Below, piece after piece: positions 26,309 through 36,615 of a DNA stretch of 64,000 nucleotides (within the stretch, counting starts at the first letter, position 1; every line of letters starts with the position of its first letter). The notes under the pieces are model-generated. The model searched no databases, was not told the DNA's origin, and saw only the letters and a list, made by a program, of their open reading frames with translations. Both the position numbers and the translations under genes were made by a program. The DNA is from RYN-230 sp963717125. GTDB taxonomy: Bacteria > Actinomycetota > Actinomycetes > Streptosporangiales > Streptosporangiaceae. The stretch lies in contig CAVQVG010000006.1 of the NCBI GenBank assembly GCA_963717125.1, forward strand, positions 248,001 to 312,000, written 5' to 3'.

Positions 26309-26833
26309 TTACGGGGTGGCTGTCGCGGTCAGCCTGCCGCGCGCTATCGTCGCTTGTGCGATAGCCATCCATGCGGTTTTCATACTTGCCCCGTAGGGCA
26401 GCGAGAGTGTCCTGTTCAGAGCGTAAACAGTAAAGCGGTACATGTGGCTGCTATTAACCGGGCAGGGCGGATCGTAGTGGGCAGTTCCCTTGCTGTTGTC
26501 CGCGACCCGGGCGCCGGTAGGCACGTGCCCGATCAGAGTGCCACTTGTCTCGGGCCCGATATCGAACACGATCCAGTAGATATACGGGGTAATCGGCGCG
26601 GCTGAATCGTCCACGATAACGGCAAGCGATTTAGTAGCCGGCGGCGCGCCGGTCCAGTGGATGGACGGGCTCAGCCCGGCGCCGTGACAGGTGTACCGGG
26701 CCGGGATCGGGCTGGACGGGCTGAACGCCTGGCTGGTCACCGTCATGTTCGCGGGCACGAACGCGAGGACCGTCTTGGCCCGGCCGACCAGCCCGCACCC
26801 GCTGAGCAGGGTGACCAGGACGAGGCCGGCCAC
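26309..26833 (-). CDS. YbhB/YbcL-family (PEBP, Raf-kinase-inhibitor-like) lipoprotein
   Basis: The protein has 174 residues. A short hydrophobic leader ends in the lipobox 'LLSGCG' (Cys13). The PEBP domain then shows 'SSPIPARYTCHGAGLSPSIH', 'AVIVDDSAAPITPYIYWIVF' (the D-P-D-A-P-like ligand pocket, here DDSAAP), and 'GTAHYDPPCPVNSSHMYRFT' with the usual Y.G..PP-like loop. Members bind phosphorylated or anionic ligands; bacterial function is mostly unclear. Only GTG 26833 is available as start: upstream the frame keeps a signal-like 'ARPARVAVAG' with no start codon before a TGA, so the leader lacks a basic n-region. Confidence 0.8.
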   Translation of the reverse strand: MAGLVLVTLLSGCGLVGRAKTVLAFVPANMTVTSQAFSPSSPIPARYTCHGAGLSPSIHWTGAPPATKSLAVIVDDSAAPITPYIYWIVFDIGPETSGTLIGHVPTGARVADNSKGTAHYDPPCPVNSSHMYRFTVYALNRTLSLPYGASMKTAWMAIAQATIARGRLTATATP

Positions 26834-27307
26834 CGCAACCCGGGCGGGCCTGGCTGACCAGCCGGCGCCCCGGCCGGTTGCCTGGCCGGCTCACCTGACG
26901 TCTCCGCCGTCTCTCGCCGTGTGGCCCACGCTGGCCGATCGTACGCGGTCCCGGGCGGTCACCGGGCCGCAAGCAGGCGGCCGGTGCGGTCCCATCCCGG
27001 GCGGCCATTGTGCCCGCTCATTCACCGGGTGGGCGGGCAACGGCTGCACCGGGTGGGCGGGCAACGGCCCGGCCGCCGGCGTCAGGTATGCCGGGCGCCC
27101 AAGCGGGAGTGGCCGCGGCCTGGCCGGGCTAACGGTGGCACAACGCCGATCGCCCAGGCCGTCACGGCGGTCACGGTCCGGCCGGGCGGCCGCGCGGCCG
27201 GACGGGTTACCGGGCTGGGCCTGCCCGTGGCCGGCTGGCTTTCCCGCGCCGCCGGTAAGCCGCGCCGGGCGCCCGGCGGATTGGCCGTCCCGCGTGGTCA
27301 CCCGCGG
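26834..27307. other. 474-base stretch without a convincing gene; 24-nt tandem repeat
   Basis: The only long frames are Arg/Pro/Gly-rich and look like GC-skewed noise. A direct repeat is present: CACCGGGTGGGCGGGCAACG starts at 27023 and again at 27047 (24-base unit, two copies). Pieces of GGCCGGGC repeats fill the rest. It separates sepH from the PEBP gene, both on the minus strand, and may hold the PEBP promoter. Confidence 0.4.
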
Positions 27308-28401
27308 CTAGTCGGGCTGCCGTGAGGTGCCAAACATGATTTCGTCCCAGGACGGCACGGAGGAGCGCCTGGAACGGCCGCCGGCTGCCTTCCGGGTACG
27401 CCCGCGCTGCGGCCCGGCGGGTTCCTGGGAATCGGCGGCCGCGGCCGGAGCCTGCTCCGCCGCGGCCTGCTCGGCCCGGTCCGGCGACCGGGTGTCGGCC
27501 GGGCCTGAGACGGCCGGGCCCGGGGCGGCCGCGCCTGCGCTGGCCGGGTCCGCCGGGCCAGCCGCGGCCGCGGCTGTGCCCGCCGGGGCGTTGCCTGCTG
27601 CGGCGTTGCTCGCCGGCGCCGGATTGGCCGGGGCCGGCCTGGCCGCTGCGGCCCGGGCCGCAGCCGCGACGCGCTCGAGGGCCGGTGCCGGTGCGGGCGG
27701 CCGGGCCTGCTTGCCGTCGGGACCGGCGCCGGGACCGGCGCCGGGGCGGGCGCCAGCCGGCTGCCGATCGGGGTCACGGTCGCCCGCATGGGGGCCACCG
27801 GTGATGGCCCCAGCGCGGCCACGTCGGCTTCGGGCAGCGAGAGCCGGGCCGCATCGTCATCGTCCGGCGTGACGTGCCGACGGCGCGGGTCGAACGACCA
27901 CTCGGCCATCTGCGGCCGGCCGCCCACCGTGAACATGAGCTGGACCTGCCAGGTGTTGTCGCCCCGTTTCCGTGAGTCCCACTGGGCTTCCTCGGCTGGC
28001 ACGCCGAGCTCGGCCAGGCGCTCGGCCACGATGTCGCCGAGGCGCGGTCCAGGACCTGAGTCCCCGGGCTGCCGGATGGTCGCGCCCTGCGCTTCCTGCG
28101 CCCGGTAGGCCCGTTCCGCCAGGACCGGCCCCTCGAACCGGCGCACGCGCTCGATGGGCACGCCCGCAGCGTCCGCTATCTCTTCCGCGGTCTCTCCGGC
28201 ACGAATCCGGTCCTGGATCTCCTTGGGTCGCAAGGGACTCTCCACTTCGATCTCGTACTGCGCGAGCCGGGAGAACTGCCCCCGGGCCACGATCCGCAAC
28301 CGGTCGTCGATCGGCAGCGAAAAGCGCCCGCCACGCCCCGGCACTGCGAGGACGGCGTAACTGCCGTCCTCGCTGACCGCGACGATGCGCAGTTCCTGCA
28401 T
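27308..28401 (-). CDS. sepH: Septation protein SepH (DUF3071), C-terminal linker frameshifted
   Basis: The N-terminal DUF3071 domain is intact: 'MQELRIVAVSEDGSYAVLAV', 'SPLRPKEIQDRIRAGETAEE' (helix-turn-helix-like) and 'RGDNTWQVQLMFTVGGRPQM'. The conserved C-terminus 'RRSSVPSWDEIMFGTSRQPD' is present but in another frame ending at TAG 27308-27310. The two join when one G is restored near 27720 ('APVP-DGKQARPPAPAP'); total length is 3n+2. SepH binds FtsZ and promotes its assembly at sporulation or division septa in Streptomyces and relatives. ATG 28401 follows GAAGGGA. Such a conserved gene is probably intact in the organism. Confidence 0.88.
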
Positions 28402-28734
28402 CGGCGTCCCTTCTGCACCGGCCAGCGGACTGACCGGTGTGCTGCCGTGCGAGGGCGTAGCTCGGACTTCCCCCGGGGACGAGTCTGTCGGTCGAAGGCA
28501 CTCCTGGCCAGTACCGGGCCGGCATGTCCCGCAGATCACCGCACACTATTTGCCGCGGGCCGGGCAGATGGCCCTAACGCGGATAGTCCGCGCCGCCCGG
28601 ATGGGCTAGCATCGACCCCGTTACATTCGGTGACAGAATGTCTTGACTGGCGTATCGTCTATCTCTACTTTAGTGATAGCTATACTCGGGTTTTTGGCCG
28701 CGCGGCGATGCGCGGTACGACGAAAGGGCTTCCG
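28402..28734. other. 333-base divergent intergenic region between sepH and the MarR gene
   Basis: No coding frame here looks real. It carries the promoters of both genes. The marR side has a good sigma-70-like promoter (see next entry). The sepH side shows no clear -10/-35 pair. Confidence 0.6.
28643..28679 (+). promoter_or_regulatory. Promoter of the MarR gene with overlapping inverted repeats
   Basis: TTGACT (28643-28648) and TACTTT (28666-28671) are 17 bases apart, a near-ideal housekeeping promoter. CTATC (28659-28663) and GATAG (28675-28679) form an inverted repeat that straddles the -10, followed by the palindrome ATAGCTAT (28676-28683). This is a likely site for MarR autorepression. 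Confidence 0.55.
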
Positions 28735-29199
28735 GTGCATTCAGCTGACCTTGCCGATGCGGTATCCCGGCTGCGCCGGGCCATGCGGCGTGCCGCCCGG
28801 GCAGCCGATCCAACGTCCGGGCTGTCCGTGGCCCAGCTGGAGATGCTGTCCTGCATCGGGGAGAACCCCGGGTCACGGCCCGGGCAGCTGGCCACCCAGC
28901 TGCGGCTGGCGCCCAGCTCGGTGGCGACGCTGGCCAACTCGCTGCGCCAGGCGGAGCTGGTGACCAGGACCGGTGGCGCCGGTGACCGGCGCACCGCGTC
29001 GCTGGATCTCACCCCGGCCGGGGAAGCCGCCGTGCTGCGCTGGAAGACGGTGAATGAGCGGCTGCTCAGCCTGGCGCTGGGCAGCCTGCCCGACGCCAGC
29101 CGGAGCACGCTGGAAGAGGCGCTGCCCGCGCTGGCCGACCTGGCCGGGGCCGTCGACGCGCTCGCGGACGAGCCGACGCAGGAACCCGCCGCGTCGTAG
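28735..29199 (+). CDS. MarR-family transcriptional regulator
   Basis: The protein has 154 residues. The winged helix is seen in 'LSVAQLEMLSCIGENPGSRP', 'GQLATQLRLAPSSVATLANS' (recognition helix) and the wing 'RTGGAGDRRTASLDLTPAGE' with the conserved D-R. I chose GTG 28735, which has AAAGGG eight bases upstream; ATG 28708 is in frame but lacks a ribosome site. It converges with an MMPL transporter gene, a plausible target given the MarR habit of controlling efflux. Its own promoter carries inverted repeats. Confidence 0.88.
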   Translation: MHSADLADAVSRLRRAMRRAARAADPTSGLSVAQLEMLSCIGENPGSRPGQLATQLRLAPSSVATLANSLRQAELVTRTGGAGDRRTASLDLTPAGEAAVLRWKTVNERLLSLALGSLPDASRSTLEEALPALADLAGAVDALADEPTQEPAAS

Positions 29200-29214
29200 C
29201 GCCTCCGCCGGTGC

Positions 29215-31569
29215 TCAGACGGGAGCCTCGTCGGTTTCCCGGGGTGGCGTCACCGCGGGCACACCGGTCGTGGGGCGGCTCATCCGGGACGGCCACCAGT
29301 TCCACCGGCCCAGCAGCAGCACGGTCGAGGGCACCAGCAGGGTGCGCACCAGGAACGTGTCCATCAGGATGCCCAGGGAGAGGCCGACGGCCAGGTTCAC
29401 GAACTGGCTGCCGCCCGAGGTGCGGGCCCCGACCAGGGCGAATACGCCGAACGTGCCGGCCAGCACCAGTCCCGCCGAGGTCACCGTGGTGCCGGTGGCT
29501 TCCAGCGCGCGGTGGACCGCCTCGCGCAGCGAGAGCTGCCTGGCTTCCTCCCGGATCCGGGTCATCACCAGGATGTTGTAGTCCTCGCCCAGGGCCAGCA
29601 AGAAGATGAACATCAGGAACGGCAGGATGAAGGTCAGCCCGGCTGACCCGCCGATGTCGATGAACAGCAGCACGGCCAGGCCCATCGCGGCGAGGTAGGA
29701 CAGGCCGACCGAGGCGATCAGGTACAGCGGGGCGACCAGGCTCCGCATGACCAGGGCCAGCAGCACGCCGATGACCAGGATCGCGACCGGGATGACCCGG
29801 GACAGGTCGCTGTTCGAGATGCTGCTGACGTCATACAGGGCCGGCGCCTCGCCGCCCACCCCTGAGTCGACCGCGCCGATATCGTGCTGCACCCGCGTGG
29901 TTTCGGCCCGGATGGACGGCACCGCGTCCAGGGCCGACGTGCTGGCCGCGTCACCGGCCTTCAGCCCGGTGCCGAACTGTACCGTGCGGCCGTCCGGGCT
30001 CACGTACTGCGCGGTCGCCCGGTACAGCTGGTATCCCGCGGCCGGGATCTTCAGCGAGGCGGGCGGCACCGGTGGCAGCGCCCCGGCTGGCCCGAGCAAT
30101 CTGTGCAGCGCCGTGTACTGCGCTGGGGTCAGCTCGAAGCCAGTCGGGTCCAGCGGCCCAGCGATCTTGGTGAACAGCCCGCTGCCGGACAGCTCCTGGC
30201 TGGCCTTGTTCAGCACAGCCGGGTCCTCCCAGGCGGGCTGCTTCAGCTTGAAGATGATGTTCGTCGGGTTGGCCGAGCTGCTCGGGAAATACTTGGTCAG
30301 CAGTGCCTGCCCGGCGGCCGAGTCGCTGTGCGCGGGGGCGTTGGTCTCGCCGCCGAAGCCCGCGCCCTTGTAGCCGAGCGAGGCGACCGCCAGCGCGCCG
30401 AAGACGACCAGCCCGATGCACAGGATCACCGCGGGATGCTGGGTGATCCGCCCGGCCACCCGGCCCCACACCCCGATCTTGCCGGTGCCCCCCCGGGTCT
30501 TGCTCGGCCAGAACGCGGCCCGGCCGAACACGGCCAGCAGCGCGGGCAGCAGGGTCAGCCCGGCCAGCAGCATGACCCCGATGCCGATGGCCAGCGGGAT
30601 GCCCAGCGTCGAGTAGATCTGGAACGTGGCCACCAGCAGCGACAGCAGCGCCGCGATCACGGTGGCGGCGGAGAACGTGATCGACTCACCGACCCGGGTC
30701 AGCGAGGTGATCACCGCCTCCCTGGGCTCCAGGCCGGCCCGCAGCTGCTCGCGGACCCGGAACACGAGGAACAGCCCGTAGTCCGTGCCCGCGCCCAGCA
30801 CCAGCACGATCAGCAGGATCTGGGCCAGCTGGGAGACCTTCAGCCCGGCCTGGGCCGCCTCCGCGACCAGCGGGCCGGCGATGGTGATGGCCAGGAACGC
30901 CGGGATCAGCGTGATCAGCGGGGCCAGCGCGGCCCGGAAGATCAGCAGCAGCAGGACGATGATGAACAGCACCGACAGGCCCTGGATCTGGCTTCCGGTG
31001 TTCCCGGTCTGCTTCTGCTGGTCAACGGCGATCGGGATGGCCCCGGCTAGGTGCACGGACAGGCCGGACGGCGGGCCGGTCCGGGTGATGGCCGAGCGCA
31101 ACTGGTCGACCAGGTTGGTCACCGCGGGCGAGTTGCCCTGGGAGACATTGGAGAGCACCTCGATCTGGGCGGCGTGCCCATTCGTCGAGACGCCGAGATC
31201 GCGCACCAGGGTGACCGTCTTCACCTGGTGCAGCTTCGTGTCCAGGCTGGCCAGCCAGGCCTGGTCGGCCCCGGTCAGCGGGCCGCTGCTCCGCGCGGCC
31301 AGCACCAGCACCGGCACCGCGGCCGACTCGCCGAACGGCTTGGCCAGCGTGACGGCGTGCTCGCTGGGCGCGCTCGCGGGCAGGAAGTTGGCGTTGTTGC
31401 CCTGGGTCACGCTGGCCAGCGAGGGCAGGAACCGCGGCACGGCCACGGCCGTGATCACCCAGGCAGCGATGATGAACCAGCGGAATTTTACGGAGAAGGA
31501 GCCGATCCCCCGGAAGACTCTGTCCACATGCACGCGGGCCAGGGTAGGGGAGACGGCCTGAGGGGGCAC
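29215..31569 (-). CDS. MMPL-family RND transporter
   Basis: The protein has 784 residues with the two-fold RND repeat: TM1 'FRWFIIAAWVITAVAVPRFL', a large external domain, 'VLGAGTDYGLFLVFRVREQL' in the first TM block, a second external domain, then 'LGEDYNILVMTRIREEARQL' in the second block. Asp residues in GTDY and GEDY are the proton-relay positions. MMPL proteins export lipids or hydrophobic compounds to the envelope. An alternative GTG start is near 31533 ('VHVDRVFRGIG'). It ends 15 bases from the convergent MarR gene. Confidence 0.9.
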   Translation of the reverse strand: MPPQAVSPTLARVHVDRVFRGIGSFSVKFRWFIIAAWVITAVAVPRFLPSLASVTQGNNANFLPASAPSEHAVTLAKPFGESAAVPVLVLAARSSGPLTGADQAWLASLDTKLHQVKTVTLVRDLGVSTNGHAAQIEVLSNVSQGNSPAVTNLVDQLRSAITRTGPPSGLSVHLAGAIPIAVDQQKQTGNTGSQIQGLSVLFIIVLLLLIFRAALAPLITLIPAFLAITIAGPLVAEAAQAGLKVSQLAQILLIVLVLGAGTDYGLFLVFRVREQLRAGLEPREAVITSLTRVGESITFSAATVIAALLSLLVATFQIYSTLGIPLAIGIGVMLLAGLTLLPALLAVFGRAAFWPSKTRGGTGKIGVWGRVAGRITQHPAVILCIGLVVFGALAVASLGYKGAGFGGETNAPAHSDSAAGQALLTKYFPSSSANPTNIIFKLKQPAWEDPAVLNKASQELSGSGLFTKIAGPLDPTGFELTPAQYTALHRLLGPAGALPPVPPASLKIPAAGYQLYRATAQYVSPDGRTVQFGTGLKAGDAASTSALDAVPSIRAETTRVQHDIGAVDSGVGGEAPALYDVSSISNSDLSRVIPVAILVIGVLLALVMRSLVAPLYLIASVGLSYLAAMGLAVLLFIDIGGSAGLTFILPFLMFIFLLALGEDYNILVMTRIREEARQLSLREAVHRALEATGTTVTSAGLVLAGTFGVFALVGARTSGGSQFVNLAVGLSLGILMDTFLVRTLLVPSTVLLLGRWNWWPSRMSRPTTGVPAVTPPRETDEAPV

Positions 31570-31754
31570 TGAGATTTCCGCGCCGGGGAGGTTTCGCCGC
31601 TGCCGGGACGGGGACTGCCTGCCCGGGCCGGTGTCGCGGATGAGGCTGGCGTGGCGGCTGGGAATAGCCGTCCGGGACGCTGGTCACGAGATGGTCAAGT
31701 AGAGTCGTTCGCCGTGATCCGCAGCTAAACCGGCAGCTGAAGGTTGGTGATCAG

Positions 31755-32252
31755 ATGCTGCGACACCTGACCGGCCTGGGCCTGGCCATCGGTCTGGCAG
31801 CGGCGATCTTCCTAGGCGGCGGCTGGGGCGTGGCCAAGATGACCGCGCTGTCGGCCTCGGGTACCAGTGTGACCAGCATCACCGGGCTCAGCGCGCTCGG
31901 GGCGCTGCTGCTCACCGGGCTGTTCCTCGGCATCCTGCTGGTGGCGCCGGTTTCCCCGGTGAGCACCGCGCTGCCCGGACTGGCCCTGCTGGCCTGGACT
32001 GGGCTGCTGGGGGTGAGCACCCAGCTCGCCACCCGGGTCATGCCGCTGCGCACCGGCCCGGTCGCGTCCGGGCTGCACATGTTGCTGACCGACGGCGTGC
32101 TGGCGCTGCTCGGCATGGTCATGATCTGCCCGGCGTTCGTCCCCTCGCGGTGGCGGCCGGCCAGCGCCGCCGACCTCGGCCTGGACAGCGGCCGGGGCGG
32201 CGACGACGACGAAGCGCCCGGCCTGCCCACCCCGACCCGGCTGCTGTCCTGA
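31755..32252 (+). CDS. Four-TM membrane protein, hypothetical
   Basis: The protein has 165 residues. It begins 'MLRHLTGLGLAIGLAAAIFL' and has four hydrophobic segments including 'ALLLTGLFLGILLVAPVSP', 'ALLAWTGLLGVSTQLATRVM' and 'LLTDGVLALLGMVMICPAFV'. The C-terminus is hydrophilic and acidic ('SGRGGDDDEAPGLPTPTR'). Similar small proteins occur widely in actinobacteria without known function. ATG 31755 is preceded by GGTGATC. It diverges from the MMPL gene and is followed by a long perfect hairpin. Confidence 0.72.
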   Translation: MLRHLTGLGLAIGLAAAIFLGGGWGVAKMTALSASGTSVTSITGLSALGALLLTGLFLGILLVAPVSPVSTALPGLALLAWTGLLGVSTQLATRVMPLRTGPVASGLHMLLTDGVLALLGMVMICPAFVPSRWRPASAADLGLDSGRGGDDDEAPGLPTPTRLLS

Positions 32253-32290
32253 CCCGGCTGCTGTCCTGACCCTCCGCTGCCTGGCCTTCC

Positions 32291-32330
32291 GCTGTCCTGG
32301 CCTGGGCTGCGCCGCCCAGGCCAGGACAGC
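32291..32330. terminator. Perfect 17-bp hairpin between convergent genes (bidirectional terminator)
   Basis: GCTGTCCTGGCCTGGGC (32291-32307) pairs exactly with 32314-32330 across a 6-nt loop. It lies 38 bases after the small membrane protein gene and 10 bases after the aceA stop on the other strand, so it can terminate both. Confidence 0.85.
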
Positions 32331-32340
32331 CGCACGAGGG

Positions 32341-33696
<1,356 letters not shown>

Positions 33697-33753
33697 TGGT
33701 CCTCCTGACGTCTGCCGTCCCCTGGGTGATAGTTCGAGCGTGCGGGCAATGGC

Positions 33754-33766
33754 TGGGCAAAGCTAG
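33754..33766. promoter_or_regulatory. Candidate RamB-like site (core GCAAAG) between aceA and ramB
   Basis: TGGGCAAAGCTAG lies in the 116-base divergent region. Its GCAAAG core matches the reverse of the corynebacterial RamB box (AACTTTGCAAA-type). The match is partial, so this is a candidate only. Confidence 0.3.
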
Positions 33767-33812
33767 GGCGGAACGTCCTGAAGAATTAACAAATTTCATC
33801 TAGCATGAAGAT

Positions 33813-35285
33813 GTGACAGACTTCCTTGAGAAAAAGTCGTCAACGTTGACGTCAAGTGGTCTAGACCTTGCAACATTCGGCCAGCGGCTGCGCCACCTGC
33901 GGCGCGCCCGTGGCATCACCCTGGCCGAGCTGGGTGACCGGGTCGGCCGGGCCCCGTCCGCGCTGTCCCTGCTGGAGAACGGCCACCGGGAACCGAAGCT
34001 GTCCCTCATCGACGCGCTGGCCGGGGCGCTTTCCGTGCCGGCCGAGGAGTTGCTCCGGCACCAGCCGCCGAGCCGCCGGGCCCAGCTGGAGATCGCGCTG
34101 GACGAGGCGCAGCGCGACCCGGTCTACGCTGAGCTCGGCCTGGCGCCGCTCAAGGTGGGCGCCAGGGTGCCCACCGACGTGCTGGAGCACCTGCTCGCGC
34201 TGTATACCGAGCTGCGCCGGCAGCACACCCGCCCGACCGCCACCCCGGAGGAGGCGCGGGTGGCCAACGCCGGGCTGCGCGAGGCGATGCGGGAGCGGGG
34301 CAACTACTTCGCGCCCATCGAGCAGGCCGCGGCCGAGGCCCTGGCGGCGGTCAGTTACCGCGGCGGCGCCCTGTCCCAGGGTGCGCTGCTGGCCATCGTG
34401 AGCCACCACGGTTTCGCCGTGCGGTACGCCCAGGACCTGCCACGCACCGTCCGTTCCGTCACCGACCTGCGGCACCGGCGGATCTACCTGAAGCAGGAAT
34501 CCATGGGCATGCACTCGCCGCGGACCATCCTGCTGCAGACGCTCGGGCACTTCGTGCTGGGCCACGCCGCGCCGCGGGACTTCGCCGACTTCCTCCGCCA
34601 GCGGGTGGAGGCGAACTACTTCGCGGCCGCGGTGCTGGTCCCGGAAGGGTCGGCCGGCCGGTTCCTGGCCGAGGCCAAGGAGGCGCGCGACCTGTCGGTC
34701 GAGGACCTGCGCGACGTCTACTCCGTCTCGTACGAGATGGCGGCCCACCGGTTCACCAACCTGGCCACTCATCATCTGGACCTGACCTGCCACTTCGTGA
34801 AGAACGACGAGAGCGGCATCATCTACAAGGCATATGAGAACGACGGCCTGGTGCTGCCCGCCGACGCCACCGGGGCGATCGAGGGACAGCGGATGTGCCG
34901 GAAGTGGTCCGGCCGCCAGGTGTTCGGCTCGGCCGACCGGTTCTCCCCGTACCACCAGTACTCCGACACGCCGGCCGGAACGTTCTGGTGCGTGGCCCAC
35001 ATCGACCCGGGCCGGGAGCACGGGATGGCCATCACCCTGGGCACGCCGTACGAGAACTCGCGGTGGTTCCGCGGCCGGGACACCGGCAAGCGGATGCTGT
35101 CCCGCTGTCCCGACGGGGACTGCTGCCAGCGCCCCCCGGCCAGCCTGGCCGCCCGCTGGGAGGGCATGGCCTGGCCATCGGCCCGGGCGCATTCGCACAT
35201 CCTGTCCGCGCTACCGACTGGTATCTTCCCGGGCGTGGACGAAGCGGACGTGTACGAGTTCCTGGACCGGCACGACAGCGAATAG
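33813..35285 (+). CDS. ramB: RamB-type short-chain fatty acid / acetate metabolism regulator
   Basis: The protein has 490 residues. The N-terminal HTH_3 domain is 'FGQRLRHLRRARGITLAELG' plus 'RAPSALSLLENGHREPKLSL'. An IrrE/ImmA-like metallopeptidase-derived domain follows ('ILLQTLGHFVLGHAAPRDFA', 'EANYFAAAVLVPE'), then the DUF2083 C-terminal domain with 'RCPDGDCCQRPP'. This is the RamB/ScfR architecture. RamB represses aceA/aceB in Corynebacterium and Mycobacterium, and its position divergent from aceA matches that role. The GTG at 33813 lacks a strong ribosome site; a TTG at 33846 is the alternative. Confidence 0.88.
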   Translation: MTDFLEKKSSTLTSSGLDLATFGQRLRHLRRARGITLAELGDRVGRAPSALSLLENGHREPKLSLIDALAGALSVPAEELLRHQPPSRRAQLEIALDEAQRDPVYAELGLAPLKVGARVPTDVLEHLLALYTELRRQHTRPTATPEEARVANAGLREAMRERGNYFAPIEQAAAEALAAVSYRGGALSQGALLAIVSHHGFAVRYAQDLPRTVRSVTDLRHRRIYLKQESMGMHSPRTILLQTLGHFVLGHAAPRDFADFLRQRVEANYFAAAVLVPEGSAGRFLAEAKEARDLSVEDLRDVYSVSYEMAAHRFTNLATHHLDLTCHFVKNDESGIIYKAYENDGLVLPADATGAIEGQRMCRKWSGRQVFGSADRFSPYHQYSDTPAGTFWCVAHIDPGREHGMAITLGTPYENSRWFRGRDTGKRMLSRCPDGDCCQRPPASLAARWEGMAWPSARAHSHILSALPTGIFPGVDEADVYEFLDRHDSE

Positions 35286-35379
35286 ATCACTTCCGCAGTC
35301 TCCTACTCGCGGGTAACTAAGGCCGTGCTACTCTTCAGTAACATATGTTCGGGACGGCCCGGTACCCCCGAGGAGCAGC

Positions 35380-36615
35380 ATGAGCAGCACCCCAGATGCC
35401 CCTGCCGGATTTTCCCTGGAACCTGGGCCTGACCTGCGCGAGATGCGCAGCTGGGTGCACGGGTTCGCGGACGACGTGATCCGGCCCGCCGCGGCCGAGT
35501 GGGACGAGCGGGAAGAGACCCCCTGGCCCATCCTGGAGCAGGCGGCCAAGATCGGGCTGTACTCGCTGGACTTCTTCAGCAGCCAGTGGCTGGAGCCCAG
35601 CGGGCTGGGCATCCCGATCGCCTTCGAGGAGCTGTTCTGGGGCGACGCGGGCATCGCGCTGTCCCTGGTCGGCAGCACCCTGGCCGCGGTCGCGGTGGCC
35701 AGCAACGGCACCCCGGAGCAGATCGGCGAGTGGATGCCGGAGATGTTCGGCGAGCCCGGGGACGTCAAGCTGGGCGCGTTCTGCGCCTCCGAGCCCAACG
35801 CGGGCAGCGACGTGGGCTCGATCCGGACCCGGGCCACCTACCACGAGGCCACCGACGAGTGGGAGCTCACCGGCACCAAGGCCTGGGCCACCAACGGCGG
35901 CATCGCCAACGTGCACGTGGTGGTGGCGTCGGTCGAGCCCGGCCTGGGTACCCGGGGGCAGGCCAGCTTCATCGTGCCGCCCGGCTCGGCCGGGCTCAGC
36001 CAGGGCCAGAAATTCCGCAAGCTCGGCGTCCGGGCCTCGCACACCGCCGAGGTGGTGCTGGACGGGGTGCGGGTGCCCGGCCGCTGCCTGGTCGGCGGGA
36101 AGGACCGGCTGGACAAGCGGCTGGCCCGGGTCCGGGCCGGCGGCCGCGGTGGCGAGCAGGCCGCGATGAAGACGTTCGAGGCGTCCCGGCCGAGCGTGGC
36201 CGCGATGGCGGTCGGCGTGGCCCGGGCCGCCCTCGAATACGCCCGCGACTACGCCACCCAGCGGGTCCAGTTCGACCGGCCGATCGGGCAGAACCAGGCC
36301 GTCGGCTTCATGCTGGCCGACATGCAGGCGGGAGTGGACGCGGCCCGGCTGCTGACCTGGCGGGCGGCCTGGATGGCCCGGCAGGGGCTGGCCCTGGACC
36401 ACGCCGAGGGTTCGATCTCCAAGCTGGTCGCGAGCGAGACCGCGGTCCGGGTGACCGATCAGGCCATCCAGATCCTCGGCGGCAACGGCTACACCCGGGA
36501 CTTCCCAGTGGAGCGCTGGCACCGCGACGCGAAGATCTTCACCATCTTCGAGGGCACGTCGGAGATCCAGCGCATGATCATCAGCCGCGCCGTCACCGGC
36601 CTGGACGTACGTTAG
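35380..36615 (+). CDS. Acyl-CoA dehydrogenase
   Basis: The protein has 411 residues. It shows 'LGAFCASEPNAGSDVGSIRT' (FAD/substrate loop), 'WELTGTKAWATNGGIANVHV', 'RVQFDRPIGQNQAVGFMLAD' and the C-terminal 'RDAKIFTIFEGTSEIQRMII' with the catalytic Glu of short/medium-chain enzymes. It oxidises acyl-CoA to enoyl-CoA, passing electrons to ETF. It follows ramB in the same direction by 94 bases, so it may belong to the same fatty-acid/C2 regulon. Chain length cannot be told. Its stop codon overlaps the convergent gene's stop. Confidence 0.94.
   Translation: MSSTPDAPAGFSLEPGPDLREMRSWVHGFADDVIRPAAAEWDEREETPWPILEQAAKIGLYSLDFFSSQWLEPSGLGIPIAFEELFWGDAGIALSLVGSTLAAVAVASNGTPEQIGEWMPEMFGEPGDVKLGAFCASEPNAGSDVGSIRTRATYHEATDEWELTGTKAWATNGGIANVHVVVASVEPGLGTRGQASFIVPPGSAGLSQGQKFRKLGVRASHTAEVVLDGVRVPGRCLVGGKDRLDKRLARVRAGGRGGEQAAMKTFEASRPSVAAMAVGVARAALEYARDYATQRVQFDRPIGQNQAVGFMLADMQAGVDAARLLTWRAAWMARQGLALDHAEGSISKLVASETAVRVTDQAIQILGGNGYTRDFPVERWHRDAKIFTIFEGTSEIQRMIISRAVTGLDVR

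Noticed and set aside
26891..27301. 136-codon minus-strand frame between sepH and the PEBP gene
   Set aside because: Arg/Pro/Gly low complexity, includes the 24-nt repeat, and shows no domain or ribosome site.
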